A stretch of DNA of 64,000 nucleotides from Spirochaetaceae bacterium (GTDB lineage Bacteria > Spirochaetota > Spirochaetia > DSM-27196 > PWMO01), in contig RECP01000051.1 of NCBI GenBank assembly GCA_007693945.1, positions 1-64,000 of the forward strand, written 5' to 3'. The notes beneath the pieces were generated by a model. The model worked only from the letters and a program-made list of their open reading frames with translations, was not told the origin of the DNA and made no database searches. The position numbers and the translations under genes are program-made. Below, piece after piece: positions 34,854 through 42,899 of the stretch (position 1 is its first letter; each line of letters begins with the position of its first letter).

Positions 34854-36023
34854 GTGAAGCTGTTCGAGTATCAGGGCAAAGAAGTGTTTGCACGCGCCGG
34901 TATCCCGGTTCCCGAGTCACGTCTGGTCACGTGCGCTGAGAGGGAACACGACCGCATAGCAGCCGAAGCCGCCGAGGCGGCCCACGAACTGGGAGGGCGT
35001 GAGCGGCAAACGGTTGTGGTCAAGGCGCAACTGGACATGGGCGGACGCGGCAAGGCGGGTTTAATCCGGATGGCCGCTGACCAGGGCGAGGCTGCCGCTG
35101 TCAGCCGTGAGATACTCGCCAAGGGCTACAGGATACCGGCGTTACTGGTGGAGCGCGCGGTCAATATCGAGCGCGAACTCTATCTCTCTTTGTCGGTCGA
35201 TCCGCAGCGAGCCTGTTTTGTCTTTCTGGCAAGCGCCGAGGGCGGCGTTGATATAGAAAGCCTGGCTCGTGAACGTCCCGATGCCATCCGACGGGTCTCT
35301 ATCGATCCGTTTCGCGGACTGCAAGCGTTCCAGGGACGCGCCCTGGCGTACGACCTGGGACTGAGAGACTCGGCCATCGGAAGCTTCACGGCACTTGTCA
35401 ACGCGCTGTACGCTGTTTTTCGCAACAGCGACGCCGAGCTGGCCGAGATAAACCCGCTGTTCCTGACCGCCGACGGCGAGCTGATTGCCGGTGACAGCAA
35501 GCTGATCATCGACGACAACAGCCTTTACCGTCAGAGCGGATTTGAGCTGACTCGCGAGCAGTTTGACTCCGATATTGCCTATGCGGCTGCACTCGACGGG
35601 ATTCCGTACGTCCAGTTTGACGGTGAAATCTCACTGATGTGTGCCGGCGCCGGCCTCGCAACTACGGTCTTCGACCTCGTCAACTTCGGCGGCGGCTCGG
35701 TCGCCAATTACCTCGAGTTTGGTGGCCCCAACTATCACAAGGCGCAGCGCGCGATGGAACTCTGCCTCAGGAACCGCAGCGCGGTGATTCTGATCGTGAC
35801 CTTCGGCACTATCGCGCGAGCCGACGTGATGGCACAGGGAATCGTTGATGCCATCGCTGCCCTCAAGCCCGATCGACCGGTCGTGACCTGTATCCGCGGC
35901 ACCAACGAGGAACGGGCCCACGAGACGTTGCGAAGCGCCGGACTGGAGCCGCTGCTGGACACCGAGGAGGCGGTGCGCCGTGCCATCGACCTCGCCGCTC
36001 AGAACAGGGGAAGAACGTCATGA
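34854..36023 (+). CDS. ADP-forming CoA ligase, beta (ATP-grasp) subunit
   Basis: This 389-aa homologue of succinyl-CoA synthetase beta has an N-terminal MKLFEYQGKEVFARAGIPVP ATP-grasp domain, the RGKAG loop, AEINPLFLTADGELIAGDSKL (Mg/ATP site) and C-terminal CAGAGLATTVFDLVNFGGG and FGTIARADVMAQGIV ligase segments. GTG start with gaggggg. Together with the next gene it would turn an acyl-CoA into acid plus ATP. In the sulfo-TK variant this is the sulfoacetate-CoA ligase SqwKL; I am not certain which letter is beta. TCA-cycle succinate is less likely here because the pair is locked into a catabolic operon. Confidence 0.82.
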   Translation: MKLFEYQGKEVFARAGIPVPESRLVTCAEREHDRIAAEAAEAAHELGGRERQTVVVKAQLDMGGRGKAGLIRMAADQGEAAAVSREILAKGYRIPALLVERAVNIERELYLSLSVDPQRACFVFLASAEGGVDIESLARERPDAIRRVSIDPFRGLQAFQGRALAYDLGLRDSAIGSFTALVNALYAVFRNSDAELAEINPLFLTADGELIAGDSKLIIDDNSLYRQSGFELTREQFDSDIAYAAALDGIPYVQFDGEISLMCAGAGLATTVFDLVNFGGGSVANYLEFGGPNYHKAQRAMELCLRNRSAVILIVTFGTIARADVMAQGIVDAIAALKPDRPVVTCIRGTNEERAHETLRSAGLEPLLDTEEAVRRAIDLAAQNRGRTS

Positions 36024-36916
36024 GCATCTTTGCAAATCAGGAAACCCGCATCGTGGTGCAAGGCATGACCGGAAAGGAGGGCGGTTTCTGGACCCGTCAC
36101 ATGCTCGACATGGGCGCCCGCGTCGTGGCCGGAGTAACACCGGGCAAAGAGGGGCAGACGGTTCACGACGTTCCGATCTTCCACAGTGTGCGGCGTGCGA
36201 CTGCCGCGCACCCGGCGGATGCGGCGGTACTGTTCGTGCCGCCGCGCTTCACCAGGGACGCCGTCTATGAAGCACTCGATGCCGGAATCCGTAAGATAGT
36301 CACACTTGCGGACGGCATTCCGCTGCAGGACCAGGTTCAGATCCGCCGGACCGCGCTCGAGATGCAGGCCCGGGTGGTCGGCGGGAACACGTCGGGCGTG
36401 ATCTCGCCCGGCAAGTCGATGCTTGGCATGTTTCCCTACTGGATCGAACGAGTCTACAAACCCGGTTCGATCGGGGTGATGACCCGTTCGGGATCGCTGA
36501 CCAACGAGGTCACGTCGATGGTGGTTCGCGCAGGCTACGGGGTATCGACGCTGATTGGTGTGGGCGGTGACCAGGTGCCGTTATCACGTTTCGCCGAGTT
36601 CCTGCCCGAATACCAGAACGACCCGCACACCGAGGCGGTGCTGATAATCGGTGAGCTGGGCGGAACCATGGAGGAAGAGGTCGCCGCGGCAATCCGTGAT
36701 GGTCTGTTCCGCAAGCCGCTGGTGGCCTTTATCGGTGGCCGCACGGCACCGGCCGGCACGCGAATGGGGCACGCAGGCGCAATTGTAACCGGCGGTACCG
36801 GGTCGGTCAGAGACAAGGTCGACGCACTCGAGGCCGCCGGCGCGCGTGTGGCCGATCGGCCGAGCGCGGTAGGTACGCTCTTACAGCGCGCCTTTCAAGA
36901 GGCGGAAACTCAATGA
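36020..36916 (+). CDS. ADP-forming CoA ligase, alpha subunit
   Basis: This 298-aa homologue of succinyl-CoA synthetase alpha has VQGMTGKEGGFWTRHMLDMG (CoA-binding Rossmann start), a PPRFTRDAVYEALDAG segment, GGNTSGVISPGKSMLGMFP, and the phosphohistidine loop GHAGAIV near residue 252. It overlaps the beta subunit and the following transporter by 4 nt each. It harvests the thioester energy of sulfoacetyl-CoA (inferred) as ATP, so the by-product branch of the pathway would itself conserve energy. Confidence 0.82.
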   Translation: MSIFANQETRIVVQGMTGKEGGFWTRHMLDMGARVVAGVTPGKEGQTVHDVPIFHSVRRATAAHPADAAVLFVPPRFTRDAVYEALDAGIRKIVTLADGIPLQDQVQIRRTALEMQARVVGGNTSGVISPGKSMLGMFPYWIERVYKPGSIGVMTRSGSLTNEVTSMVVRAGYGVSTLIGVGGDQVPLSRFAEFLPEYQNDPHTEAVLIIGELGGTMEEEVAAAIRDGLFRKPLVAFIGGRTAPAGTRMGHAGAIVTGGTGSVRDKVDALEAAGARVADRPSAVGTLLQRAFQEAETQ

Positions 36917-38409
36917 GCAACACCGATTCCCACGCAACGGAGCAGTCCGGTTCAGCGTCACTCGAGCTGTCCAGCGCCGCCCGCTGGGCCTTCGTTGTCG
37001 CAGCTTTTGCAGTCGCACTAACGGCTTTTCTGTTCCCCCTGCCCGAGCATGTGCGCACGGTCAATGAGCTGACGCTCACCCCACAGGGTCAGACCACTAT
37101 GGGAATCCTGGTGTTTGCGCTGCTGCTGTGGATCAGCGAAGCGATCCCGTTCCACATCACCGGCCTGTTGGGGACGATCCTGATTGCGCTCTTCGGCGTT
37201 GCAAGTTTCCAGGATGTGATCATGATCGGTTTCGGCAATCACATCTTCATTTTCTTCATCGGTGTACTGGTGATGTCGAGCTTCATCACGCGGTCTGGGC
37301 TCGGCAACCGCATCTCGGTCTATCTGCTCTCGAGGACCGGTAACAGTACGTCGGCCATAGTGTTCGGTTTTCTGGTGGCCGGTATGTTTCTCTCCATGTG
37401 GATCACCAACACCGCCGTAGCCGCGATGCTCATGCCGCTGGGCGTTTCGATACTCAAGGAAGAAGGCGTACAGCCGATGAAGAGCAAATTCGGCAAGGGG
37501 CTGATGATTGCCTGTGCCTGGGGGCCAATCGTCGGGGGACTGATGGCGCCGTCGGGGGCCGGGCCGAATCCAATCGCCATCGGCTTCCTGAAAGAGATGG
37601 TGGGGATCGAACTCACCTTCGTTGGTTGGATGGTCTACGGCGTTCCGGCCGGACTGCTGCTATTGTTTCCAACCTGGGGCATTCTCATGCTTTTCTTCAA
37701 ACCGGAGATGAAGCGTCTGAAGAAGAGTAAGGAAGAGTTACATGCCGCCTATGAGACGTTGCCGCCGATGGGGCGCGAAGAACGGGTAACGCTGCGCCTG
37801 TTTGTTGTCACGGTGGTACTGTGGTTGACCACGCCGCTGCTGGAGAGGATTCTGGGGACTTCAATTCCAATCTCACTGCCGGTCATGGTCACCGCAAGCG
37901 TCTTTTTCTTTCCCGGAGTCGCCACGACAACCTGGGAGAAGGTCGAACGCGAGATCAGCTGGAGCAGTATTCTGCTGATTGTATCGGGAATCTCGCTCGG
38001 TATGGTGCTTTATCGGACCGGGGCTGCCGAATGGCTGGCGATTGCGTTGCTCGGCGGAGTCGGGCCGCTGCACCCATTCGTGCTGATACTGATTGTGGTG
38101 CTGATTGTCGAGTTCCTTAAAGTCTTTCTGTCGAGCAACACGGTCACGGCAACGATTGTAATACCGATCATGATTACGCTCGCGGCCAACCTTGGTATCG
38201 ATGCGCTGAGCATCACCATGCCGGCGGCGCTCAGTACCAGTATGGCCTTCATCCTGGTGACCAGTACGCCAACCAACGTGATCCCGTACACTGCCGGCTA
38301 CTTCTCGATCCGCGACATGGCGGTTGCCGGCCTGGTGATGACCTTTGTGGCGGCGCCGCTGGTGGCCGCAGCAATCTACGTCATAGGCACGTTCACCGGA
38401 CTGTACTGA
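36913..38409 (+). CDS. DASS (SLC13) family anion transporter
   Basis: This 498-aa protein has about 11-12 helices with paired ion-binding motifs WITNTAVAAMLMPLG (first) and FLSSNTVTATIVIPI (second), typical of Na+/dicarboxylate or sulfate symporters and anion exchangers. It is the last gene of the transketolase-CoA ligase operon, overlapping the ligase alpha gene by 4 nt. Its place after the sulfoacetate-forming step suggests efflux of the dianionic product, possibly by exchange. Uptake of a dianionic substrate is the alternative. Confidence 0.88.
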   Translation: MSNTDSHATEQSGSASLELSSAARWAFVVAAFAVALTAFLFPLPEHVRTVNELTLTPQGQTTMGILVFALLLWISEAIPFHITGLLGTILIALFGVASFQDVIMIGFGNHIFIFFIGVLVMSSFITRSGLGNRISVYLLSRTGNSTSAIVFGFLVAGMFLSMWITNTAVAAMLMPLGVSILKEEGVQPMKSKFGKGLMIACAWGPIVGGLMAPSGAGPNPIAIGFLKEMVGIELTFVGWMVYGVPAGLLLLFPTWGILMLFFKPEMKRLKKSKEELHAAYETLPPMGREERVTLRLFVVTVVLWLTTPLLERILGTSIPISLPVMVTASVFFFPGVATTTWEKVEREISWSSILLIVSGISLGMVLYRTGAAEWLAIALLGGVGPLHPFVLILIVVLIVEFLKVFLSSNTVTATIVIPIMITLAANLGIDALSITMPAALSTSMAFILVTSTPTNVIPYTAGYFSIRDMAVAGLVMTFVAAPLVAAAIYVIGTFTGLY

Positions 38410-38413
38410 CCGT

Positions 38414-39784
38414 TCAACAGGCCGTAGTCACCCTGATTCCAAGCAGATCGGCGGCCTGGGCCAGCCGGGCTGCGTGGTGGCCCTTGCAGAGCGAAACATG
38501 GTGCGGCATTCCTGCGCGCACCAGTCGCAGGAATTCGGCCTCAATGTCTCGCCGCTCGAACATTACCAGCCCGTTGGTGCCCATGAGCGTTCGTCGCGGT
38601 TCGATACTCGTACCCTCCATGGCCACCAGTTGCAGTCCGTCGGCACCGTGCCAGATCCGGAACAGCGTTACCGGCATTCCCGGTTGCAGCGTAGACTCAA
38701 TCACTGCCGGCCGGGGTACGTTGAAGTGCCGTGCGACCACCGGTCCGCCCGGCGTTCCAACCGGCGGCGATAGCGAGAACGGCAGATTGCCCGCGTGCCA
38801 CAACGTGACACTGTTGCAGTCGTGCGCCAGCCAGTCGGAGATATAGCAGCGTCCCATACCCAGCTGTTCGGCAAGGTACGAACCCAGCGCGCCGTAGGCG
38901 TCACCCTCCATTGCGATGGCATAGCCCTCGTCGGCCAGGCGCGTCATGGCAAGATAGGGCCACTGACCAAAGTCATTGGGGATCTCCGGCCAGCAGCGCA
39001 GCGCCAGCGCATCGAAGCCCTGCGCGCAGAAGAACTGCTTGAGCACCAGGTAGAAGCGGCTCTGCAGAACCAGGTCACTCTCGACGACATCCTGTAACGG
39101 CAGTTTCAGATCTAGTGCGACGGCCAGATCCGCTTTGACGTCGGCTTCAGGAATCTCGCCCAGTGCCGCACCGAACTCGGCGAGGCTGATCGACTGGTGC
39201 TGCACGCCCAACCCACCACGCAATTGGAACGGGTCGACTTCCATCGCCAGAAATCCGGGCGCCGCACCACCGACCACACCCAGCCGGCTGCGCTGCAGGC
39301 ACGCTGCAGCGAAGGCTGAGCGGATGGCGGTCTCCACTGCTGCAGCAGTCACCGGTTGCTGCGGATCACCGTACACCACGGCCGGGCGCAGACCACTTCT
39401 GATCATGATCGAAGCCCAGTTGTGGCTACCAACCAATGAGCACGAACTGATCATTGCTCCTTCGGGGTTTTCGGGCGTGGCCCACAGCACAACCGGTGAG
39501 TTCCAGCGGGCGGCAATAGTGGGGGCCAATCGGCCGTCACCCATGGTACATTGCAGGAAGAGCGGAACATCAACGCCGGCACGACGGAACTGATCAAGGA
39601 TCTCGCGTGCACTCTGCTCGTCCACCAGCTTGCCGCGCGCCTCGGTGACGGAAAACGACCTGTTGCGCAGCGAGTCGCGCACCTGGTGTTCCATTCGGGC
39701 ACCGTAATCCTGGTCGAATCCGGGGCGTCTGCGTCCCGAAAACGCCAGACCCACGTGCGGTTCGCGCATCTGTCGGTTGTTCAT
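38414..39784 (-). CDS. FucI/AraA-fold sugar isomerase, candidate sulfoquinovose isomerase
   Basis: This 456-aa protein has the L-fucose/L-arabinose isomerase architecture: an N-terminal Rossmann part (VPLFLQCTMGDGRLAPTIAARW, TPENPEG), the conserved CWPEIPNDFG segment with a metal-binding Glu, AMEGDAYGALGSYL with the metal Asp, and a C-terminal KGHHAARLAQ with the metal His. The protein is shorter than FucI (about 590). Sulfoquinovose isomerases of the SqvD type belong to this fold, and it is under the same ROK-type operator as the transketolase operon, so conversion of sulfoquinovose to sulfofructose is proposed. It converges with the transporter gene, only 4 nt apart. Confidence 0.75.
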   Translation of the reverse strand: MNNRQMREPHVGLAFSGRRRPGFDQDYGARMEHQVRDSLRNRSFSVTEARGKLVDEQSAREILDQFRRAGVDVPLFLQCTMGDGRLAPTIAARWNSPVVLWATPENPEGAMISSCSLVGSHNWASIMIRSGLRPAVVYGDPQQPVTAAAVETAIRSAFAAACLQRSRLGVVGGAAPGFLAMEVDPFQLRGGLGVQHQSISLAEFGAALGEIPEADVKADLAVALDLKLPLQDVVESDLVLQSRFYLVLKQFFCAQGFDALALRCWPEIPNDFGQWPYLAMTRLADEGYAIAMEGDAYGALGSYLAEQLGMGRCYISDWLAHDCNSVTLWHAGNLPFSLSPPVGTPGGPVVARHFNVPRPAVIESTLQPGMPVTLFRIWHGADGLQLVAMEGTSIEPRRTLMGTNGLVMFERRDIEAEFLRLVRAGMPHHVSLCKGHHAARLAQAADLLGIRVTTAC

Positions 39785-39858
39785 GGTCGTCTCACTCCGT
39801 CTCGTTCGCGCCGCCGCTTCACTGGCCGGGAACGTTCGTGTTACTGCTCTCCGATTGT

Positions 39859-39902
39859 TTACTTTCGGAAACTAACTATATCACATCGAGCCGAATTGTC
39901 AA
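39859..39902 (-). promoter_or_regulatory. Promoter and ROK operator of the FucI-like isomerase
   Basis: On the minus strand, TTGACA (39897-39902), a 16-bp spacer and TATAGT (39875-39880) make a strong promoter. TTAGTTTCCGAAAGTAA (39859-39875) follows at the expected start of transcription. This copy is the most symmetric of the four sites. The gene start is at 39784. Confidence 0.78.
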
Positions 39903-40104
39903 ACGTCAGCACCTTTCACGAAGCTTGGTGAAAAACGCACCCAGGGAGAACAGGCAGGCATTCAGGAAGTATACGAGCCCCGCGAGCCACGGGGCGTCAT
40001 CAGCATATGCACGAAGAGAGTTCTGCGGCCGGTGTAGTTGCGGCAGGTACCGGACCCATTGAAGTCCAGGCCTCAGTATCACCACGCCTTCCGGCAGTTC
40101 TTCG
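39903..40104. other. Non-coding stretch between isomerase promoter and AKR gene
   Basis: Minus-strand frames contain a short hydrophobic reading, WLAGLVYFLNACLFSLGAFF, that ends at 39906 and runs back into the AKR gene out of frame. It has no start of its own and is best viewed as chance or a transport-protein remnant. No terminator or repeat was seen. Confidence 0.35.
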
Positions 40105-41130
40105 TCACCCCGCGTTGCTCGATTGCGCCCAGAGATTGATCCCTGATTCAGTCGCGTGCTTGTCGATCTCCTGCAGCTCCTCCCGGGTGAACTCAAGGTT
40201 ATCGAGAGCCTTGAGATTCTCCTCGACCTGCTCAACGCGACTGGCACCGATCAGTGCCGAGGTGATCCGCGGGTCACGCAGGCACCAGGCGATAGCCATC
40301 TGGGACAACGACTGTCCACGGCGTCCGGCAATCTGATTCAGCGCACGCACCTTCTCGAGGTTCTGTTCGTTCACGAACTCCTCCTTGAAAAAGTGAGTGG
40401 TGCGCAAGCGCGAATCCTTGGGTATGTCGCTCAGATACTTATCCGAAAGCAGCCCCTGAGCGAGCGGTGAGAACGCGATACAGCCGATTCCCAGTTTCTC
40501 GAGCTCATCCAGCAACTCTTCTTCGATCCAACGATTGAGCATTGAATACGACGGCTGATGAATGAGACACGAGACTCCCATGGAGCGCAGAATCGCAACA
40601 GCCTCGGCGGTCTTCCTGGCCGAATACGAAGAGATGCCGACGTAAAGTGCCTTTCCCTGCCGCACTGCCGTCGCCAGCGCTCCCATCGTCTCCTCGAGCG
40701 GTGTCTCGGGATCAAAGCGATGCGAGTAGAAGATATCGACGTACTCCAGACCCATGCGCTTGAGGCTCTGATCCAGACTGGCCAGCACGTACTTGCGCGA
40801 GCCCCATTCACCATACGGACCGGGCCACATGTCGTAGCCGGCTTTGGTGGAGATAATCAGTTCGTCCCGGTAGGCCGCCAAATCCTTGCTCAGCATCGTG
40901 CCGAAGTTTTCCTCAGCGGCGCCCGGCGGCGGGCCGTAGTTATTGGCCAGATCAAAATGGGTCACGCCGAGATCAAAGGCGCGCAACACCATTGCACGAC
41001 CGTTTTCGTACGACCGTGTACCACCGAAATTGTTCCACAGTCCCAGCGAGATCGGGGGCAGTTTGAGACCACTCCTGCCACAGCGGTTGTAGGGAATACA
41101 GTCGTAACGATTGTCGGCTGCCCGGTACAT
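40105..41130 (-). CDS. Aldo/keto reductase, YghZ (AKR14)-like
   Basis: This 341-aa TIM-barrel NADPH reductase has the catalytic tetrad segments FDLANNYGPPPGAAEENFG (Asp, Tyr), ISTKAGYDMWPGPYGEWGS (Lys) and VDIFYSHRFD (His), and the long GPYGEWGSRKY loop that marks the YghZ/GpdR group acting on glyceraldehyde 3-phosphate and methylglyoxal. ATG 41130 is used because of an AGGAGGT site; an upstream in-frame ATG at 41190 has none. It lies beside the sulfonate regulon without a ROK site. Reduction of a stray sulfo-aldehyde is possible, but a general aldehyde detoxifying role fits equally well. Confidence 0.85.
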   Translation of the reverse strand: MYRAADNRYDCIPYNRCGRSGLKLPPISLGLWNNFGGTRSYENGRAMVLRAFDLGVTHFDLANNYGPPPGAAEENFGTMLSKDLAAYRDELIISTKAGYDMWPGPYGEWGSRKYVLASLDQSLKRMGLEYVDIFYSHRFDPETPLEETMGALATAVRQGKALYVGISSYSARKTAEAVAILRSMGVSCLIHQPSYSMLNRWIEEELLDELEKLGIGCIAFSPLAQGLLSDKYLSDIPKDSRLRTTHFFKEEFVNEQNLEKVRALNQIAGRRGQSLSQMAIAWCLRDPRITSALIGASRVEQVEENLKALDNLEFTREELQEIDKHATESGINLWAQSSNAG

Positions 41131-41216
41131 CGGTCTGACACCTCCTGAACGTGTTGCCGCCATTGTAGAGCACAACGGATCTGCACACAAGCCTCCGAAT
41201 GTGATATGGTCCCGCC

Positions 41217-42170
41217 ATGGATCACACCGTATCTGCCGTTCTCGTACGGGTTACCCCGATCATTCTGTTGATGGGGGCGGGGATCGTAGTCAGAAGGGTT
41301 CGGTTGATCGGGGAAAAAAGCGTAGAAGACCTCAAGAAGCTGGTTGTCAATCTGGCGCTACCGGCAGTGCTCTTCCGCGCCTTCCTCGACATGGATCTCG
41401 ACTGGTCACACGGCTGGATCTTTGTGACTGTCCTGGCAATCTGTGTCGCTCTATGGTACTACGGACGCGCGGCACAACGCGTGCTACGCCTGCCGCAGGA
41501 CTACTTTCCGTTTCTGACCACCGGCTTTGAGTTCGGCATGCTCGGCATCACCCTCTTCGGTGCAGCGTACGGCATGCAGTACGTGGGTTATATCGCGGTT
41601 GTCGATCTCAGTCACGAGTTGTTCATCTGGTTTGTGCTGGTGACACTGTTGATCAGAAAGCGCGACGGTAACAGCAGCTTCAGCGCGACCGCAGGCAGTT
41701 TTCTGCGCTCACCGGTTATCATCGGCATCATTGCCGGATTACTGCTCAATCTCAGCGGAGCGCGACAGGCGGTCGCCGCGGCCGCAGCCGGCCGTGCGGT
41801 ACTCGATACGCTCGAGCTGCTCGGCGCGATGCTGGTACCGGCAATCCTGCTGATTATCGGCTACGGCCTGCGCATCAATCTGGCAAACGTCCGCGAAGCC
41901 GGGCTGAGTGTCGTGTTGCGCCTGGCGGGTCTGGTTCCCATGGCGCTGTTTGCCGTTCTGGTTGTCGTGCGGACCTGGCTCAGGCTACCGCTGCCGTTCG
42001 AACGCGCGATGGTCACCTTCCTGTTGCTGCCTCCACCCTACATCATCCCGCTCTTCATGAAGACCTCTGACAGCCGCGGCAAGGAGTACGTGCATTCGGT
42101 TCTCTCACTCTACACCGTGATCACGGTTCTGCTGTTCATTTCCTACTTCCTGACCAGCCCGACAATCTAG
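41217..42170 (+). CDS. AEC-family transporter (auxin efflux carrier fold)
   Basis: This 317-aa protein has about ten helices. VTPIILLMGAGIVVRR and LVVNLALPAVLFRAFLDMDL form the first two helices; LPPPYIIPLFMKTSDSRGKEYVHSVLSLYTVIT is the typical last-but-one helix pair. Bacterial AEC proteins carry malate, malonate or other carboxylates. It is a single gene with its own promoter region, divergent from the AKR gene and convergent with kdgA. Confidence 0.88.
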   Translation: MDHTVSAVLVRVTPIILLMGAGIVVRRVRLIGEKSVEDLKKLVVNLALPAVLFRAFLDMDLDWSHGWIFVTVLAICVALWYYGRAAQRVLRLPQDYFPFLTTGFEFGMLGITLFGAAYGMQYVGYIAVVDLSHELFIWFVLVTLLIRKRDGNSSFSATAGSFLRSPVIIGIIAGLLLNLSGARQAVAAAAAGRAVLDTLELLGAMLVPAILLIIGYGLRINLANVREAGLSVVLRLAGLVPMALFAVLVVVRTWLRLPLPFERAMVTFLLLPPPYIIPLFMKTSDSRGKEYVHSVLSLYTVITVLLFISYFLTSPTI

Positions 42171-42208
42171 CCCACCACGGCCTGCCTCCCGGCCGTGCAG
42201 TCCTGCCG

Positions 42209-42844
42209 TCAGGGTCGCAGGCTTCTGGCAAGGCTGACAGCCTCGCGCACCAGCGCACCCACGGCTTCAAAATCGCCGGCCTTGATCTTGTCCGCAGGAA
42301 CCATCCAGCTGCCTCCGACTGCCAGCACCGTCGGTACACTCAGGTATTCTGCCAGATTGGCCGCGGCCACTCCTCCGGTCGGCACATAGCGTACATCAGC
42401 GTAGGGCGCCGACATTGCCTTCAGCATTTTGACGCCGCCGGAAGCTTCGGCCGGAAAGAACTTGACCACCGACAGGCCGCGAGCCAACGCAGCTTCCACA
42501 CCGGTAGGGTTGTTGATTCCGGGCGTGATCGGGATACGCTGCTCGACGCAGTAATCCACCACGGCCGGGTTGAATCCGGGCGTCACGATGAACATCGCTC
42601 CGGCATCCATGGCCTCCTTTACCTGGTCAACCGTAAGCACGGTACCGGCGCCCAACAATACGTCGGAAACATCGCGACTGATGCTGCGAATAGCGGCTCC
42701 GGCGGCCGCGGTGCGGAAGGTGATCTCGGCCACCGGCAGACCGCTGGCCAGCAGGGTCTCCGCCAGTGGTGTTGCCGAATCGGCCGACTCCAGCTTGATT
42801 ACCGGAACCAGCAGGTTCTTGCCCAGTTGCTCCAGAACGTTCAT
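42209..42844 (-). CDS. kdgA: KDPG/KHG aldolase (Eda family)
   Basis: This 211-aa class I aldolase has the Schiff-base Lys in SVVKFFPAEASGG, Glu in ETLLASGLPVAEITFRT, GAGTVLTVDQVKEAMDAGA and FIVTPGFNP. It cleaves 2-keto-3-deoxy-6-phosphogluconate to pyruvate and glyceraldehyde 3-phosphate. It is last in iclR-kdgK-kdgA, so the pair converts KDG to central metabolites. The GAGAG ribosome-binding site follows kdgK by 55 nt. Confidence 0.93.
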   Translation of the reverse strand: MNVLEQLGKNLLVPVIKLESADSATPLAETLLASGLPVAEITFRTAAAGAAIRSISRDVSDVLLGAGTVLTVDQVKEAMDAGAMFIVTPGFNPAVVDYCVEQRIPITPGINNPTGVEAALARGLSVVKFFPAEASGGVKMLKAMSAPYADVRYVPTGGVAAANLAEYLSVPTVLAVGGSWMVPADKIKAGDFEAVGALVREAVSLARSLRP

Positions 42845-42899
42845 GTTACTCTCCTGTCTGCATGCTGTATACGGAATGCCATCTGCCGTGCACTACTGC

